DNA of 64,000 bases from Clostridia bacterium (GCA_017520505.1 JAFXFN010000006.1:1-64000), one strand, 5' to 3'; shown: positions 42,955 to 52,170, counted from the first letter of the stretch. The notes: generated by a model not told the origin, from the letters alone. Made by a program: numbers and translations.

Positions 42955-45090
42955 TTATTTATCTTCCGCAAAGCGCTTTTTTTCCTCTTCAACGAGCTTG
43001 CTTATCCACGCCGATTCGGAAGGCTTAAGTGATTCCTCACCAACAACCGATTCATCTGCAAAGCTGTCAAATTGCAGCTGTTTTGTTTTCAAAAGCTCAA
43101 GTATGCTTTCATCTATCGTATCATCTGCAAGCAAGCGGTAAACAAGCACGTCACGCACCTGCCCCATGCGGTACGCACGGGCAATGGCTTGATTTTCTAT
43201 AGACGGCTTTATCTGCGGCTCACAGAAAATAATAACACTTGCACTTTGTATATTCAATCCCGTACCGCCTGCCTGCACCTGGCTGACAAGCACAGCGCCG
43301 TCATCTGCTTTGGCAAATTCATCAACTATCTGCTGTCGTCTTGCGGGGGAAATATCACCCGTGATAGGCTCCATACAACGCTCGCCGAGCAGTTGTGTAA
43401 CCTTTTGCAGGGTATTGCGGAAAAACGAAAATACAATAACCTTGCGCTTTTGTTCCTTTGCCATCTCGCAAAGCTCAAGAAGTCTTGCGGCTTTTGATGA
43501 ATGCTTAAGGTCATCCGCATGCCACGATACCTGCCGTATTGCCATAAAGTTTCCGGACATAACCGCTTCTTTATAGTTGCGCTTTTCCTCTGCTCCGAGG
43601 ATACACCATTGTTCTTTTTCAATCAGATCTGGCAGCTCCTGCAAAACATCATCACGTGTCCTTCGCAAATACACGGGTGCAAGCTGCAAGCGGAACTGTT
43701 CGGCTGTGGAAAGGAATTTAACGTCGTCAAGCTCTTTTGCTATCTGCGGTTGCAGACAGCTTACCAAAAAGCACATTTCCTCCACTCTGTTTTCAAGCGG
43801 TGTGCCCGACATAAACAGCGCATATTCAGCTTTTGCCAACAGCTTCAGTAAAGCCTTGGTGCGCTGTGTTTCGGGATTTTTGACATAATGCGCTTCATCT
43901 GTTATCACCATTGAAATTCGGAATTTTTCGGGCAAAGTAAATCTGCTGATCGATTCAAAGGTGGTTACGGCGACACCGCCGTTTTCACGCCAATGAAGCA
44001 AGCTTTCTTCATCGTTTCCGTGAACCTTTGTCACTTCAAGGTCACTGAATTTTTGAATTTCACGGCACCAGTTTATCAAAACGCTTGCAGGACACACGAC
44101 CATAAAATGGCTTTTGCCTTCCGCTGTCAGCGATGCCATTGATGCAATGGCTTGAACGGTTTTGCCAAGTCCCATTTCGTCGCCAAGCAGACTTTTCTTT
44201 TGGTGTATTATATACTTTGCACCGAATGTCTGATAACTGCGGAGCGTAGCCTTTAAATGTCTGAGGTCAAGCGTCTGCGCTTCAATTTCCGATGCAAGCT
44301 GTTCGGGCAAGCCGCCCGACTTTTCTTTTTTCTCCCATTTGAGTCCGAGTGCTTCAAGCTCTGTATAATACGCAGGGGCATTTGTTCTGTAATCTGCCCA
44401 ATATGTATCAGCGGATGCATTTTCTATCGCCTCAAAATCGTCAAGTCCTCTGCCGAATTCACCCGAAAGCCGTGCACGGAGAGCTTCAACGGCATCCGCT
44501 ATCTGCTGTTTCGAAGCTTGGGATTTAAAAAGCCAGCCGAGTCCCGACGTTGCTTTTTTGGAAAGTGCAAGCTCTTGCTGAAGCTGTCTGTGATTGGCTG
44601 AATAAAGTGCCTTTCCACGTTCCCGTGCCGCTTTTGCGTGAATACGGATATAAAGCGCACGTATCAGATCATCATCTGCCTTTTTCGGATTTTCCGCATT
44701 TATGCGTATGCGTGCAGTTTCCTTGGTGTTTTCTGTAATTTGCTTGACCGTATCCTGAATTTTCCATACCGATTGTTCGCCGAGTCCATCGATCTCTGAA
44801 AGCTCCTGAAAGCTTTTTTGAGATAGGCTGTAAATATTTGTAATACCGTTGTTTCTCAAAAGGCTAACCCTTATTCCCTGCTTGCCTCTGTTGATATGTT
44901 CAATATCCATTTCTTCAAGTGCGCTTCGAATTCGGTCGTTATAAAGAGCTTCGGCGGCTTGCTGTAAGGCTGTACGGTGCTTTTTGTCGGTATCCTGCAT
45001 AGCACGCAGTCCCGAATCTATGCGTAAGGCTTCAGCAATCATTGCTTTCACTTCTGATGATGCAGGGCGTAAAACTTTATCTTTTCCCAC
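42955..45090 (-). CDS. SNF2-family DEAD/DEAH-box ATPase
   Basis: This 711-residue protein has SNF2 helicase motifs: Walker A DEMGLGKTVQ, DEAH box ITDEAHYVKN, SGTPLENRVEE, and in the second lobe VIVFSFF, SQVQAGGTGLN and AIARAYRMGQ. The first 270 residues hold a helix-hairpin-helix-like segment (FQELSEIDGLGEQSVWKI) and coiled regions. Such ATPases move or remodel protein-DNA complexes. No methylase or nuclease gene adjoins it, so it is not obviously part of a defence island. The GTG at 45090, seven bases after AAAGGA, is preferred to the upstream start at 45147. Confidence 0.88.
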   Translation of the reverse strand: MGKDKVLRPASSEVKAMIAEALRIDSGLRAMQDTDKKHRTALQQAAEALYNDRIRSALEEMDIEHINRGKQGIRVSLLRNNGITNIYSLSQKSFQELSEIDGLGEQSVWKIQDTVKQITENTKETARIRINAENPKKADDDLIRALYIRIHAKAARERGKALYSANHRQLQQELALSKKATSGLGWLFKSQASKQQIADAVEALRARLSGEFGRGLDDFEAIENASADTYWADYRTNAPAYYTELEALGLKWEKKEKSGGLPEQLASEIEAQTLDLRHLKATLRSYQTFGAKYIIHQKKSLLGDEMGLGKTVQAIASMASLTAEGKSHFMVVCPASVLINWCREIQKFSDLEVTKVHGNDEESLLHWRENGGVAVTTFESISRFTLPEKFRISMVITDEAHYVKNPETQRTKALLKLLAKAEYALFMSGTPLENRVEEMCFLVSCLQPQIAKELDDVKFLSTAEQFRLQLAPVYLRRTRDDVLQELPDLIEKEQWCILGAEEKRNYKEAVMSGNFMAIRQVSWHADDLKHSSKAARLLELCEMAKEQKRKVIVFSFFRNTLQKVTQLLGERCMEPITGDISPARRQQIVDEFAKADDGAVLVSQVQAGGTGLNIQSASVIIFCEPQIKPSIENQAIARAYRMGQVRDVLVYRLLADDTIDESILELLKTKQLQFDSFADESVVGEESLKPSESAWISKLVEEEKKRFAEDK

Positions 45091-45127
45091 GGTTATATCC
45101 TTTCCCGATGTAAAGTAAATACTAAAA

Positions 45128-45155
45128 AATACCCGATGCACAAGCACCGAGTATT
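45128..45155 (-). terminator. Terminator of the rpsF-ssb-rpsR operon
   Basis: AATACCCGATGC (45128-45139) pairs with GCACCGAGTATT (45144-45155) over 12 bp with two G-U pairs. On the minus strand a run of six T follows. Confidence 0.85.
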
Positions 45156-45167
45156 TTTCATTTTAAA

Positions 45168-45419
45168 TTAGTCGCTGATGTAAGGAAGCAGAGCCATCTG
45201 GCGTGCACGCTTTACAGCTTCTGTAAGCTCACGCTGGTGCTTTGCGCATGTGCCTGTGATTCTTCTGGGAAGGATCTTGGAACGTTCGCTTACGCACTTT
45301 CTCAATTTTACTGTATCCTTGTAATCGATCTTTTCAGCATTTTCTGCACAGAATTGACAAACCTTTTTCTTCTTCTTGTTATTGCGGAAAGGCTTATCTG
45401 CGTTTCTTTCTCTATCCAT
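45168..45419 (-). CDS. rpsR: 30S ribosomal protein S18
   Basis: S18 (83 residues) has the conserved core [45 protein letters not shown] sequence, here broken by no gaps. The N-terminal CQFC with two later Cys residues marks the zinc-binding (C+) form. GGAGG stands eight bases before the ATG at 45419; the in-frame ATG at 45425 is too close to it. It is last in the rpsF-ssb-rpsR operon. Confidence 0.97.
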   Translation of the reverse strand: MDRERNADKPFRNNKKKKKVCQFCAENAEKIDYKDTVKLRKCVSERSKILPRRITGTCAKHQRELTEAVKRARQMALLPYISD

Positions 45420-45452
45420 TATCATTACCTCCGTTAAATTTGGAAGCCCTTA

Positions 45453-45914
45453 TCAGAAGGGCAGATCGTCATCGTCCTGAATTTCCTCAAAATTTACGGG
45501 TTCAGAGGGCTGTGAGCTGTATGCGGGTGCCACAGGGGGCGGCTCGCCAAAGTCAGCAGCGGACGGTGCGTGTGTGTTTTCAGATTTCGAATCAACGAAA
45601 TATACTTCTTCTACAACTATGTCGTATGAGTAACGCTTGTTACCCTGTGTATCTGTCCAGTTTCTTGACTGGAGAGAACCGGATACGCAGATCGATGAGC
45701 CTTTTCTGAAATATTTAGCAATAAGCTCAGCCTGCTGTCTCCAAGCAACTACGGGCAAAAAGTCCGCAGAGTTGGCTTCACCGGGTTTGGAATAACGGCG
45801 GTTTACCGCAACCGAGAACGATGTAACAGAAACACCGTTGGGTGTCTGCTTCAGCTCGGGATCTGCTGTAAGTCTGCCGGCAATGGTAATTTTGTTATAG
45901 TTAAAATTAGCCAT
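45453..45914 (-). CDS. ssb: Single-stranded DNA-binding protein
   Basis: SSB (153 residues) has the OB-fold core (NKITIAGRLTADPELK, FSVAVNRRY, VVAWRQQAELIAKYFRKGS, WTDTQGNKRYSYDIVVEEV) in residues 1-110. A Pro/Ser-rich spacer leads to the acidic tip DDDDLPF, the docking site for repair and replication proteins. Its place between rpsF and rpsR is the usual Firmicute arrangement. Confidence 0.98.
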   Translation of the reverse strand: MANFNYNKITIAGRLTADPELKQTPNGVSVTSFSVAVNRRYSKPGEANSADFLPVVAWRQQAELIAKYFRKGSSICVSGSLQSRNWTDTQGNKRYSYDIVVEEVYFVDSKSENTHAPSAADFGEPPPVAPAYSSQPSEPVNFEEIQDDDDLPF

Positions 45915-45925
45915 TTACATTCTCC

Positions 45926-46216
45926 TTATGCTCTGATAGTCATAGAACGGAGTATGCCGTCTGCAATATTGAAGTTACGGTCAAGCTCAGCAACGAAAGA
46001 AGCTTCAGCCTTGTAGTTAACAAGTACGTAGAAACCGTCGTTGATATCGTCGATCGGATATGCGAGCTTGCGCTTGCCCCATTCATTGTATTCAGTGATC
46101 TCAGCGTTTGCTTCGATAAGAGCTTTGAACTTATCAACAATAGCTCTCATAGCATCCTCTTCGAGTGTAGCGTTAACAATGAACATGGTTTCGTAATCGT
46201 GTACAATTTTTTCCAT
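45926..46216 (-). CDS. rpsF: 30S ribosomal protein S6
   Basis: S6 (96 residues) binds S18 and 16S rRNA in the platform of the small subunit. The family pattern YETMFIVNATLEEDA, EWGKRKLAYPIDD, GFYVLVNYKAEASFVAELDRNFNI is complete. AAGGAGGTG precedes the ATG. It heads the operon and is preceded by a structured leader and a perfect promoter. Confidence 0.98.
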   Translation of the reverse strand: MEKIVHDYETMFIVNATLEEDAMRAIVDKFKALIEANAEITEYNEWGKRKLAYPIDDINDGFYVLVNYKAEASFVAELDRNFNIADGILRSMTIRA

Positions 46217-46219
46217 ATT

Positions 46220-46290
46220 CTTTACACCTCCTTATGGACTTATGGCCACAGTTTATCTGTGACAAGGAGAAGCCGTAAATTTTCGGCTTT
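46220..46290 (-). promoter_or_regulatory. Structured leader of rpsF, candidate S6:S18 autoregulatory element
   Basis: The leader contains an AAGCCG/CGGCTT hairpin (46270-46275 with 46284-46289). A GTCACAG/CTGTGGC hairpin (minus-strand sense, about 46246-46263) follows, then CATAAGTCCATAAGGAGG reaching into the ribosome binding site. The S6-S18 complex is known to repress its own operon through a leader RNA in many bacteria. I cannot confirm the diagnostic CCG-containing bulge by eye. Confidence 0.45.
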
Positions 46291-46300
46291 CCGAATGATG

Positions 46301-46329
46301 ATTATATCAAATAATATTATATTTGTCAA
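46301..46329 (-). promoter_or_regulatory. Promoter of rpsF-ssb-rpsR
   Basis: On the minus strand a perfect TTGACA (46324-46329), a 17-base spacer and a perfect TATAAT (46301-46306) precede the operon by about 85 bases. Confidence 0.92.
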
Positions 46330-46388
46330 TACTAAATTACAAATCATACACTCGATTAACAAAAAATTTACACATTTTGATGTTAAAA

Positions 46389-46418
46389 ATCGGGCATCCG
46401 CAAAAACAGATACCCGAT
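46389..46418 (-). terminator. Terminator of gdhA
   Basis: ATCGGGCATC (46389-46398) pairs with GATACCCGAT (46409-46418) with one mismatch; on the minus strand TTTTT follows. It begins 20 bases after the gdhA stop. Confidence 0.8.
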
Positions 46419-46438
46419 TGATTTATAACTAACTTTTA

Positions 46439-47791
46439 TTAGTTAACGCCCTGCCACTTCATAGCCTCTGCAACCTTAAGGAAGCCTGCGATGTTAGCGC
46501 CTGCAACGAGGTCGCCTTCCATACCGTAGTCCTTAGCAGCCTTTGCGGAGTTTGTGAAGATGCTCTTCATAATACCCTTGAGCTTTTCGTCAACTTCTTC
46601 AGCAGACCATGACAAACGCATTGAGTTCTGTGTCATTTCAAGACCTGAAACTGCAACGCCACCTGCGTTAACTGCCTTGGAAGGAGCAACTACAACGCCG
46701 TTCTGCTTGAGGTATGCAATAGCTTCGTTTGTTGAAGGCATATTGGAAACCTCAACGTAATACTTAACGCCGTTAGCAACGATCTTTTCAGCTTCAACCA
46801 TACCAACCTCGTTCTGTGTTGCGCAAGGCATAAGAATGTCAGCCTTAACACCCCAAGGCTTTTCACCCTTGAAGAAAGGAACACCGAACTTGTCTGCGTA
46901 GTCCTGAACTCTGTTACGGCAGGAATCACGCATTTCAAGCATATAGTTGATCTTTTCGTCTGTATTGATACCGTTTTCATCGTATACATAGCCGTCAGGA
47001 CCGGAGATAGTAACTACCTTACCGCCAAGCTCTGTGATCTTCTTAACTGTACCCCATGCAACGTTACCGAATCCGGAAACAGCAAATGTCTTGCCTTCGA
47101 TTGATTCGCCGAGGCTCTTGAGCATTTCAACGACATAGTAAACTGCGCCGAAGCCTGTAGCCTCAGGACGGATAAGAGAACCGCCGCTGTTGATGTTCTT
47201 ACCTGTGAGAACGCCTGTGAACTCGTCACGGATTCTCTTGTACTGACCGAACATATATCCGATCTCTCTTGCGCCAACGCCCATATCACCTGCGGGAACG
47301 TCTGTGTCAGCGCCGATGTACTTCTGGAGCTCTGTCATAAAGCTCTGGCAGAAGCGCATAACTTCGCCGTCGGACTTACCTGTGGGATCGAAGTCGGAGC
47401 CGCCCTTACCGCCGCCCATAGGAAGTGTCGTAAGAGCATTCTTGAATGTCTGCTCAAAGCCGAGGAACTTCATAATGGAAAGGTTTACGGAAGGAGCGAA
47501 ACGGATACCGCCCTTGTAAGGACCGATAGCAGAGTTGAACTGTACACGGTAGCCCTTGTTTACCTGAACGTTGCCGTTGTCGTCAACCCATGCAACTCTG
47601 AAGGAGATAGCACGTTCGGGTTCAACCATACGGTCAACAACACCTGCTTTAACCAAGTCGGGGCGCTGTTCGATAACAGGTTCGATTGATTCAAGAACTT
47701 CTTTTACTGTCTGGTGAAATTCAGTCTCGCCGGGGTTTGTACGAACTACTTTTTCGTAAACGCCTGCAAGATATTCTGTTTTAAATGACAT
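46439..47791 (-). CDS. gdhA: NADP-type glutamate dehydrogenase
   Basis: GdhA interconverts 2-oxoglutarate plus ammonia and glutamate. The 450-residue hexameric type is shown by GPYKGGIRFAPSVN, LPMGGGKGGSDFDPTGKS with the catalytic Lys, PAGDMGVGAREIGYMFGQY, and the NAD(P)-binding VSGFGNVAWGTV. The frame extends upstream to 47923, but GGAGG before the ATG at 47791 gives the family N-terminus MSFKTEYL. It has its own promoter and terminator. Confidence 0.97.
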   Translation of the reverse strand: MSFKTEYLAGVYEKVVRTNPGETEFHQTVKEVLESIEPVIEQRPDLVKAGVVDRMVEPERAISFRVAWVDDNGNVQVNKGYRVQFNSAIGPYKGGIRFAPSVNLSIMKFLGFEQTFKNALTTLPMGGGKGGSDFDPTGKSDGEVMRFCQSFMTELQKYIGADTDVPAGDMGVGAREIGYMFGQYKRIRDEFTGVLTGKNINSGGSLIRPEATGFGAVYYVVEMLKSLGESIEGKTFAVSGFGNVAWGTVKKITELGGKVVTISGPDGYVYDENGINTDEKINYMLEMRDSCRNRVQDYADKFGVPFFKGEKPWGVKADILMPCATQNEVGMVEAEKIVANGVKYYVEVSNMPSTNEAIAYLKQNGVVVAPSKAVNAGGVAVSGLEMTQNSMRLSWSAEEVDEKLKGIMKSIFTNSAKAAKDYGMEGDLVAGANIAGFLKVAEAMKWQGVN

Positions 47792-47822
47792 AATAATCCT
47801 CCATATTAAAGATTTCGGGCAA

Positions 47823-47851
47823 ATTATAGCACACATTTTGCAAGATTTCAA
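47823..47851 (-). promoter_or_regulatory. Promoter of gdhA
   Basis: On the minus strand TTGAAA (47846-47851), a 17-base spacer and TATAAT (47823-47828) lie just upstream of the short gdhA leader. Confidence 0.8.
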
Positions 47852-47961
47852 TAGCAAATCCGTAATTTCCAATAAAAAAAGCAAAAAAATATTCCATTTT
47901 AACACTATCGGGGCGAATATCACAATATTTTTTGTTATAATGTGTTAATTTAAACATAAAA

Positions 47962-48001
47962 CTCCTGCGTGTTCTTCTTACAAACGAAGAATATGCAGGA
48001 G
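47962..48001 (-). terminator. Terminator of the 48016-49461 gene
   Basis: CTCCTGC (47962-47968) pairs with GCAGGAG (47995-48001), and inside it TTCTTC (47972-47977) with GAAGAA (47986-47991). On the minus strand TTTTATG follows. Confidence 0.75.
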
Positions 48002-48015
48002 CTGTATTTATGTGA

Positions 48016-49461
48016 TTACGAAATTTCGTTAAGGCATTGCTTTATTATTTCAAGGGATTGAGCCTTTGTGTACAGGTATCTGCTTTCAAAAAGCATATCG
48101 AAGAAGTTTGATGCTTCCTCAAGAAGCGTTGCTTCACCGGTAACAACACCGACCTGGCCTGAAAACTCAGAAGCGCTTGACGGTGTCATACTGAACATAA
48201 GCTGACAATCCTTCATATAATCTATCATCGTGTCTATCGTGAAGTCAACGAAGTTCTCATTTATGACACGAAAATCCGACACGCCTTCTTCCATTGCGCT
48301 GAGCATTTTCGAAAGTATATCCCTTCTAACTTCAACAGGTGCGGGATCAACGTATTCTTCCGGAAAATCATAAAGAATACCTGTTTTTACAAAATCATAG
48401 AGTCCCCTTTTGGCAAATGCGCCCATTTTCAGCCTGTCTTTATATGCATTATAATATTCATACAAGGACGGAAGCACGTCGTTCACCTCCGGAATATCTG
48501 TTTTTGCAATCTTTTGCATCTGATCATATTCCATAAACGGCACAACGCAAGGTGAGTGCTGAAAATAACAAACGTACGACAGCGGTTTCGTTGCTTTCTT
48601 TATAAAATCAAACAGATCGAAGACAGACGAATATCGGCGCACAAGACTCCTCATTCCCGACATATGTGTCTGACAGATATCAGTGAAGTCGTTTACAGTT
48701 TCTTTATCTGTAACAACGAGCGCACGGTCAAGCTTTTCATTCATAAATATGATCTCATTCGACAAAAGAATATAGTCAGAAAAGCCAAACGGCAAAATAT
48801 CAGACTTTTCGCACGTATATTCATAAAGAATATCTCCGCTTCCGATAAAAAACGGTGCGCAGTCAAGTATCTGCAAAAAATTGCCCAAACCGCCTTTGCG
48901 TTCTTTTTTTGTGATCTGTGTGCATATTTTAAAGTTAACTTTATCCGAAACGGTGGAAAGAATTGAGATCACCGTTTCCTGAAGTATTTTGTTATCACTT
49001 GTGACGTTCGTATACAGTAACGGTGCGGAATGGTGCTTTACTTCCCTTTTTGTTGCTTCAAGAGCGTACAAAAGAACCTCTGTATGGGTTTTCAACATTC
49101 GTATTCCGTCTTCTTTTTTTGATACGTTCCACTTGTCATTATGCTGTATTTCCATTTCACGCATTGAAAGCTTTGTAAACGGAGAAGAAAGCTCATTTCT
49201 TTTTATAATTTCATCAAGCTGACGGCACACGATGCTTCCAAAGCGTGCAATATCAAGCTCCTGCATCAACAAATATTTTTTCGCCTTTGAAATCGGAATT
49301 ACAGATATAATCGCCGCAAGCTCATCGTGAGTAGGTGTTTTCTGACCGTTTACGATCTTGGTTACAATAGAACGAGAAATGTTCGCACATGCGGCAACAC
49401 GCATAACTGACATATTATTTTCGTTCATTTCATTAAAAAGCATTTCACTAAATGCGGACAT
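48016..49461 (-). CDS. Helix-turn-helix protein with a large C-terminal domain of unknown function
   Basis: The 481-residue protein begins with a helix-turn-helix of the Xre/Cro type (about residues 10-60: MSVMRVAACANISRSIVTKIVNGQKTPTHDEL). About 400 residues follow without a motif I recognise and without membrane segments. The architecture suggests a DNA-binding regulator with a large sensor or a domain that recognises another macromolecule. AAAGGAG seven bases before the ATG at 49461 fixes the start; the frame itself opens at 49482. It stands alone with its own promoter and terminator. The C-terminal domain could be specific to this lineage. Confidence 0.75.
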   Translation of the reverse strand: MSAFSEMLFNEMNENNMSVMRVAACANISRSIVTKIVNGQKTPTHDELAAIISVIPISKAKKYLLMQELDIARFGSIVCRQLDEIIKRNELSSPFTKLSMREMEIQHNDKWNVSKKEDGIRMLKTHTEVLLYALEATKREVKHHSAPLLYTNVTSDNKILQETVISILSTVSDKVNFKICTQITKKERKGGLGNFLQILDCAPFFIGSGDILYEYTCEKSDILPFGFSDYILLSNEIIFMNEKLDRALVVTDKETVNDFTDICQTHMSGMRSLVRRYSSVFDLFDFIKKATKPLSYVCYFQHSPCVVPFMEYDQMQKIAKTDIPEVNDVLPSLYEYYNAYKDRLKMGAFAKRGLYDFVKTGILYDFPEEYVDPAPVEVRRDILSKMLSAMEEGVSDFRVINENFVDFTIDTMIDYMKDCQLMFSMTPSSASEFSGQVGVVTGEATLLEEASNFFDMLFESRYLYTKAQSLEIIKQCLNEIS

Positions 49462-49500
49462 TATCGATCTCCTTTCTCGCAATAATCATTCTCCTGCACT

Positions 49501-49529
49501 ATAATAGCACATTTTCATCTTTCAGTCAA
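49501..49529 (-). promoter_or_regulatory. Promoter of the large HTH-protein gene
   Basis: On the minus strand TTGACT (49524-49529), a 17-base spacer and TATTAT (49501-49506) precede the gene at 49461. The 120 bases between here and proC are AT-rich, with a TATAAT at 49647-49652 that may serve proC. Confidence 0.75.
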
Positions 49530-49681
49530 GTTTTTTCGTGAAACTATATTTATTTTTGTTGTAATTTACTAAAAATAATACACAACATTCTACAATAAAA
49601 CAAAAAAGTTTTAAATAAATACATATCATTTCGGCAATTAATGTGATATAATTAACTTTACTAATCTATTTGGAGAAGAAT

Positions 49682-50497
49682 ATGAACGAAAAAATTGCTT
49701 TTATAGGCGTCGGAAATATGGCACACGCCATAATCAACGGTATATTGAAGAACAGCAATGACTTCACCGCCGACGACATAATACTTTATGATAAATTTCC
49801 CTCTCAGCTTGATGATTATCCGTCAATGCGTGCGGCAAGCTCGGCGTCAAATGCCGTAAGAGATGCGGATTTTGTAGTGTTTGCGGTCAAGCCCCAGAAT
49901 TTTGCAGAACTTTTGGGTGAGCTTAAAGCAAGCAATATTGATTACAAAAGAAAAACCTTCATAACCATAGCAGCAGGCATAAGCTGTGCTTACATACAGT
50001 CTTATCTGCCCGATGCCGCCGTTGTAAGGGCAATGCCGAACACACCTATGCTTATCGGCGCAGGTGTTTGCTCCGTTTGTAAAAACGAATATGTAAGCGA
50101 GGAAAGCTTCAAAAAAGCGTTTGCGCTTTTCTCTGCCCTCGGCGTTGCATTTGAGCTTACAGAGGACAAAATGAATGCGATAATTTCACTTACCTCATCA
50201 TCACCTGCTTATATATTCTTATTCATCAAATCACTTATGGACGGCGCTGTGCTTCAAGGCATAGAATTTGAAAATGAAAAGGAAATGAGAAGAATTGCAT
50301 GCGAAACCGTCATAGGCTCTGCAAAGCTTCTTATGAACAGCGAAAAATCCCCCGAACAGCTTATAAAAGACGTTACATCACCAGGCGGAACAACAGCCGA
50401 AGCGATGAAGGTATTTTACGGCGCTGACTTTGAAAAGACAGTACACGAGGCGATGAGTGCCTGCACAAAGCGTGCAGAGGAGCTTTCGGGAAAATAA
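49682..50497 (+). CDS. proC: Pyrroline-5-carboxylate reductase
   Basis: ProC makes proline by NAD(P)H reduction of pyrroline-5-carboxylate. The 271-residue protein has the Rossmann loop IAFIGVGNMAHAIINGI, VFAVKPQNFAELL, VVRAMPNTPMLIGAG and the C-terminal signature DVTSPGGTTAEAMKVF. The ATG at 49682 follows GGAG by six bases and is preferred to the TTG at 49670. Confidence 0.96.
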   Translation: MNEKIAFIGVGNMAHAIINGILKNSNDFTADDIILYDKFPSQLDDYPSMRAASSASNAVRDADFVVFAVKPQNFAELLGELKASNIDYKRKTFITIAAGISCAYIQSYLPDAAVVRAMPNTPMLIGAGVCSVCKNEYVSEESFKKAFALFSALGVAFELTEDKMNAIISLTSSSPAYIFLFIKSLMDGAVLQGIEFENEKEMRRIACETVIGSAKLLMNSEKSPEQLIKDVTSPGGTTAEAMKVFYGADFEKTVHEAMSACTKRAEELSGK

Positions 50498-50561
50498 ACG
50501 GAATATTCCGTCACACGTTTTCATATTATTATACAGAATTATGAAAACGGAGTGTTAAAGA

Positions 50562-51185
50562 ATGAAATACATAACGGACGGAGAAAATAAGCTTATTGAT
50601 AACGAAAAAAGTGAAAATGTTGCTGTGCGAACGCTGTACACTATGGCAAGGCGAAAGCAGAGGCGATGTTATTTTTCGTATTCACTTATATTTCTTTGTG
50701 TAATATTTTTTCTGTCCCTTATCGCAGGATGTCTTTTATACATATATTTTGAAAGAGCCGATACGGAATTTATATTTGACGTCAGCTCACTCGGCAATGC
50801 ATCTGCCGGTACGTTGAAATCGATACTTAAAAATTATTTTTTATCATTTCTGCCGTTTGCTTTGCTGTTTGTTCTCGGATTTACGTCCTTGTCATCGCTG
50901 ATAAGCGGTCTTTTGTGTGCGGGATTCGGTGCATTTTGCGGATTCTGCATAACAAATGCACTCAAATCGTTTCCCGAAGGACTTCTGTCAGCTTCCGTGC
51001 CGCTTGGGCTCTACTGCATTATTTTGCTTTATTTTTCGGCAATATCAGTGAGCTTTTCTCACAGTATGCGTCCGTCAAGACAGTTTAAAGGCATGCTTGA
51101 GGAGGACCTTGCGTGTTACCTGCGTTATCTTCTGACATCCGCATCATTCGCGCTTGCGGTTTGTATAATACACCATATTATCTGA
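50562..51185 (+). CDS. Multi-pass membrane protein, SpoIIM-like topology
   Basis: The 207-residue protein has a basic cytoplasmic start (ARRKQRR) and about five hydrophobic helices. A first helix near residue 45 is followed by an extracytoplasmic loop and a helix pair containing ILKNYFLSFLPFALLFVLG and a small-residue-rich GLLCAGFGAFCGFC. This arrangement resembles stage II sporulation protein M, which acts in engulfment, but the match is by topology rather than clear motifs. GGAG precedes the ATG. It is followed after 13 bases by a DUF624 gene. Confidence 0.55.
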   Translation: MKYITDGENKLIDNEKSENVAVRTLYTMARRKQRRCYFSYSLIFLCVIFFLSLIAGCLLYIYFERADTEFIFDVSSLGNASAGTLKSILKNYFLSFLPFALLFVLGFTSLSSLISGLLCAGFGAFCGFCITNALKSFPEGLLSASVPLGLYCIILLYFSAISVSFSHSMRPSRQFKGMLEEDLACYLRYLLTSASFALAVCIIHHII

Positions 51186-51198
51186 AGGAAAGTTAAAA

Positions 51199-52161
51199 AT
51201 GGAAAGAAAAAAGATTTTGAAGTTACCCAACATATTCGACACCCAAAAAGAAGGCAAGGGTGTTAAAAAGGGTGAGGTAAAGGATCCGTCGTTTAAAAAT
51301 TTCTTTAAATATTACGGCAGATCTATAACGAAGCTTCTTAACACAAATCTGATGTTCACGCTTTTGTGTCTGCCCGTATTTTCGCTGTTTTTTGCCATTG
51401 CAGGCTTTACAAATCTTTCAGCACCTGCTGCATCAGGTACGCTGTTCGGCCCCGTTCGTTCAGCGATAATCAGCGGAAACATCAATCCCGTGACAATGTC
51501 GCTTTTCGGCGCTGTCGGTGTTCAGACCGACCAAAGCGTACGACTTACGATCCCCACACTTATATTTTTCGGCATTGCCGCACTTATTATCTTCACCTGG
51601 GGATATGCCAACACGGGTATGTTTTACGTAATACGAAATTTACAAAAGGGTGAGCCCGTATTTATGTTTGCGGATTTCAAGCAGACAATAAAGCAAAACA
51701 AGCTTCAATCGCTTTTGCTTGGTATAATCGATCTTGCGATAATAGGGCTTACGTTTTATGATTTGCAGTTCTTTGCGATAAACTCTTCCCTTTCGTCTAT
51801 GTACAGCGTAATGTTCTGGATATGTGTATTTATCGGAATTATGTATCTGATAATGAGAGTATACCTCTATTTGATGCTTGTAACGTTTGACCTGTCGATA
51901 TACAAGATGTTCAAAAACGGACTTATATTCGTATTTATCGGACTCAAAAGAAACATCCCCGCAATTTTGGGTATGCTTCTTGTGATCGCATTCAACATAT
52001 TCATATTTATAGGATTTTTGCCCGTCGGCATCGTGCTTCCGTTCGTTCTTACATTTGCAACGTGCGCTTATATCGGTGTTTATGCGGCATATCCCAAGAT
52101 AAAGGAAATAATGATAGATCCGTATTACAACGAAAACGGCGAAGAAACAGAAGAAGAATAA
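51199..52161 (+). CDS. DUF624/YesL-family membrane protein
   Basis: The 320-residue protein has a basic N-terminal tail of about 50 residues and six or so membrane helices. It has the DUF624 layout: FFKYYGRSITKLLNTNLMF leading into the first helix, then TWGYANTGMFYVIRNLQKGEPVF and DFKQTIKQNKLQSLLLGII. These proteins often accompany sugar transport or utilisation genes, but their biochemical role is not known. GAAGG precedes the ATG. It ends at a strong bidirectional terminator. Confidence 0.78.
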   Translation: MERKKILKLPNIFDTQKEGKGVKKGEVKDPSFKNFFKYYGRSITKLLNTNLMFTLLCLPVFSLFFAIAGFTNLSAPAASGTLFGPVRSAIISGNINPVTMSLFGAVGVQTDQSVRLTIPTLIFFGIAALIIFTWGYANTGMFYVIRNLQKGEPVFMFADFKQTIKQNKLQSLLLGIIDLAIIGLTFYDLQFFAINSSLSSMYSVMFWICVFIGIMYLIMRVYLYLMLVTFDLSIYKMFKNGLIFVFIGLKRNIPAILGMLLVIAFNIFIFIGFLPVGIVLPFVLTFATCAYIGVYAAYPKIKEIMIDPYYNENGEETEEE

Positions 52162-52170
52162 TTAAACATC

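Noticed and set aside
42955..45425. Defence island around the SNF2 gene
   Set aside because: Neighbours are ribosomal, ssb and surface-protein genes; no nuclease, methylase or integrase is present.
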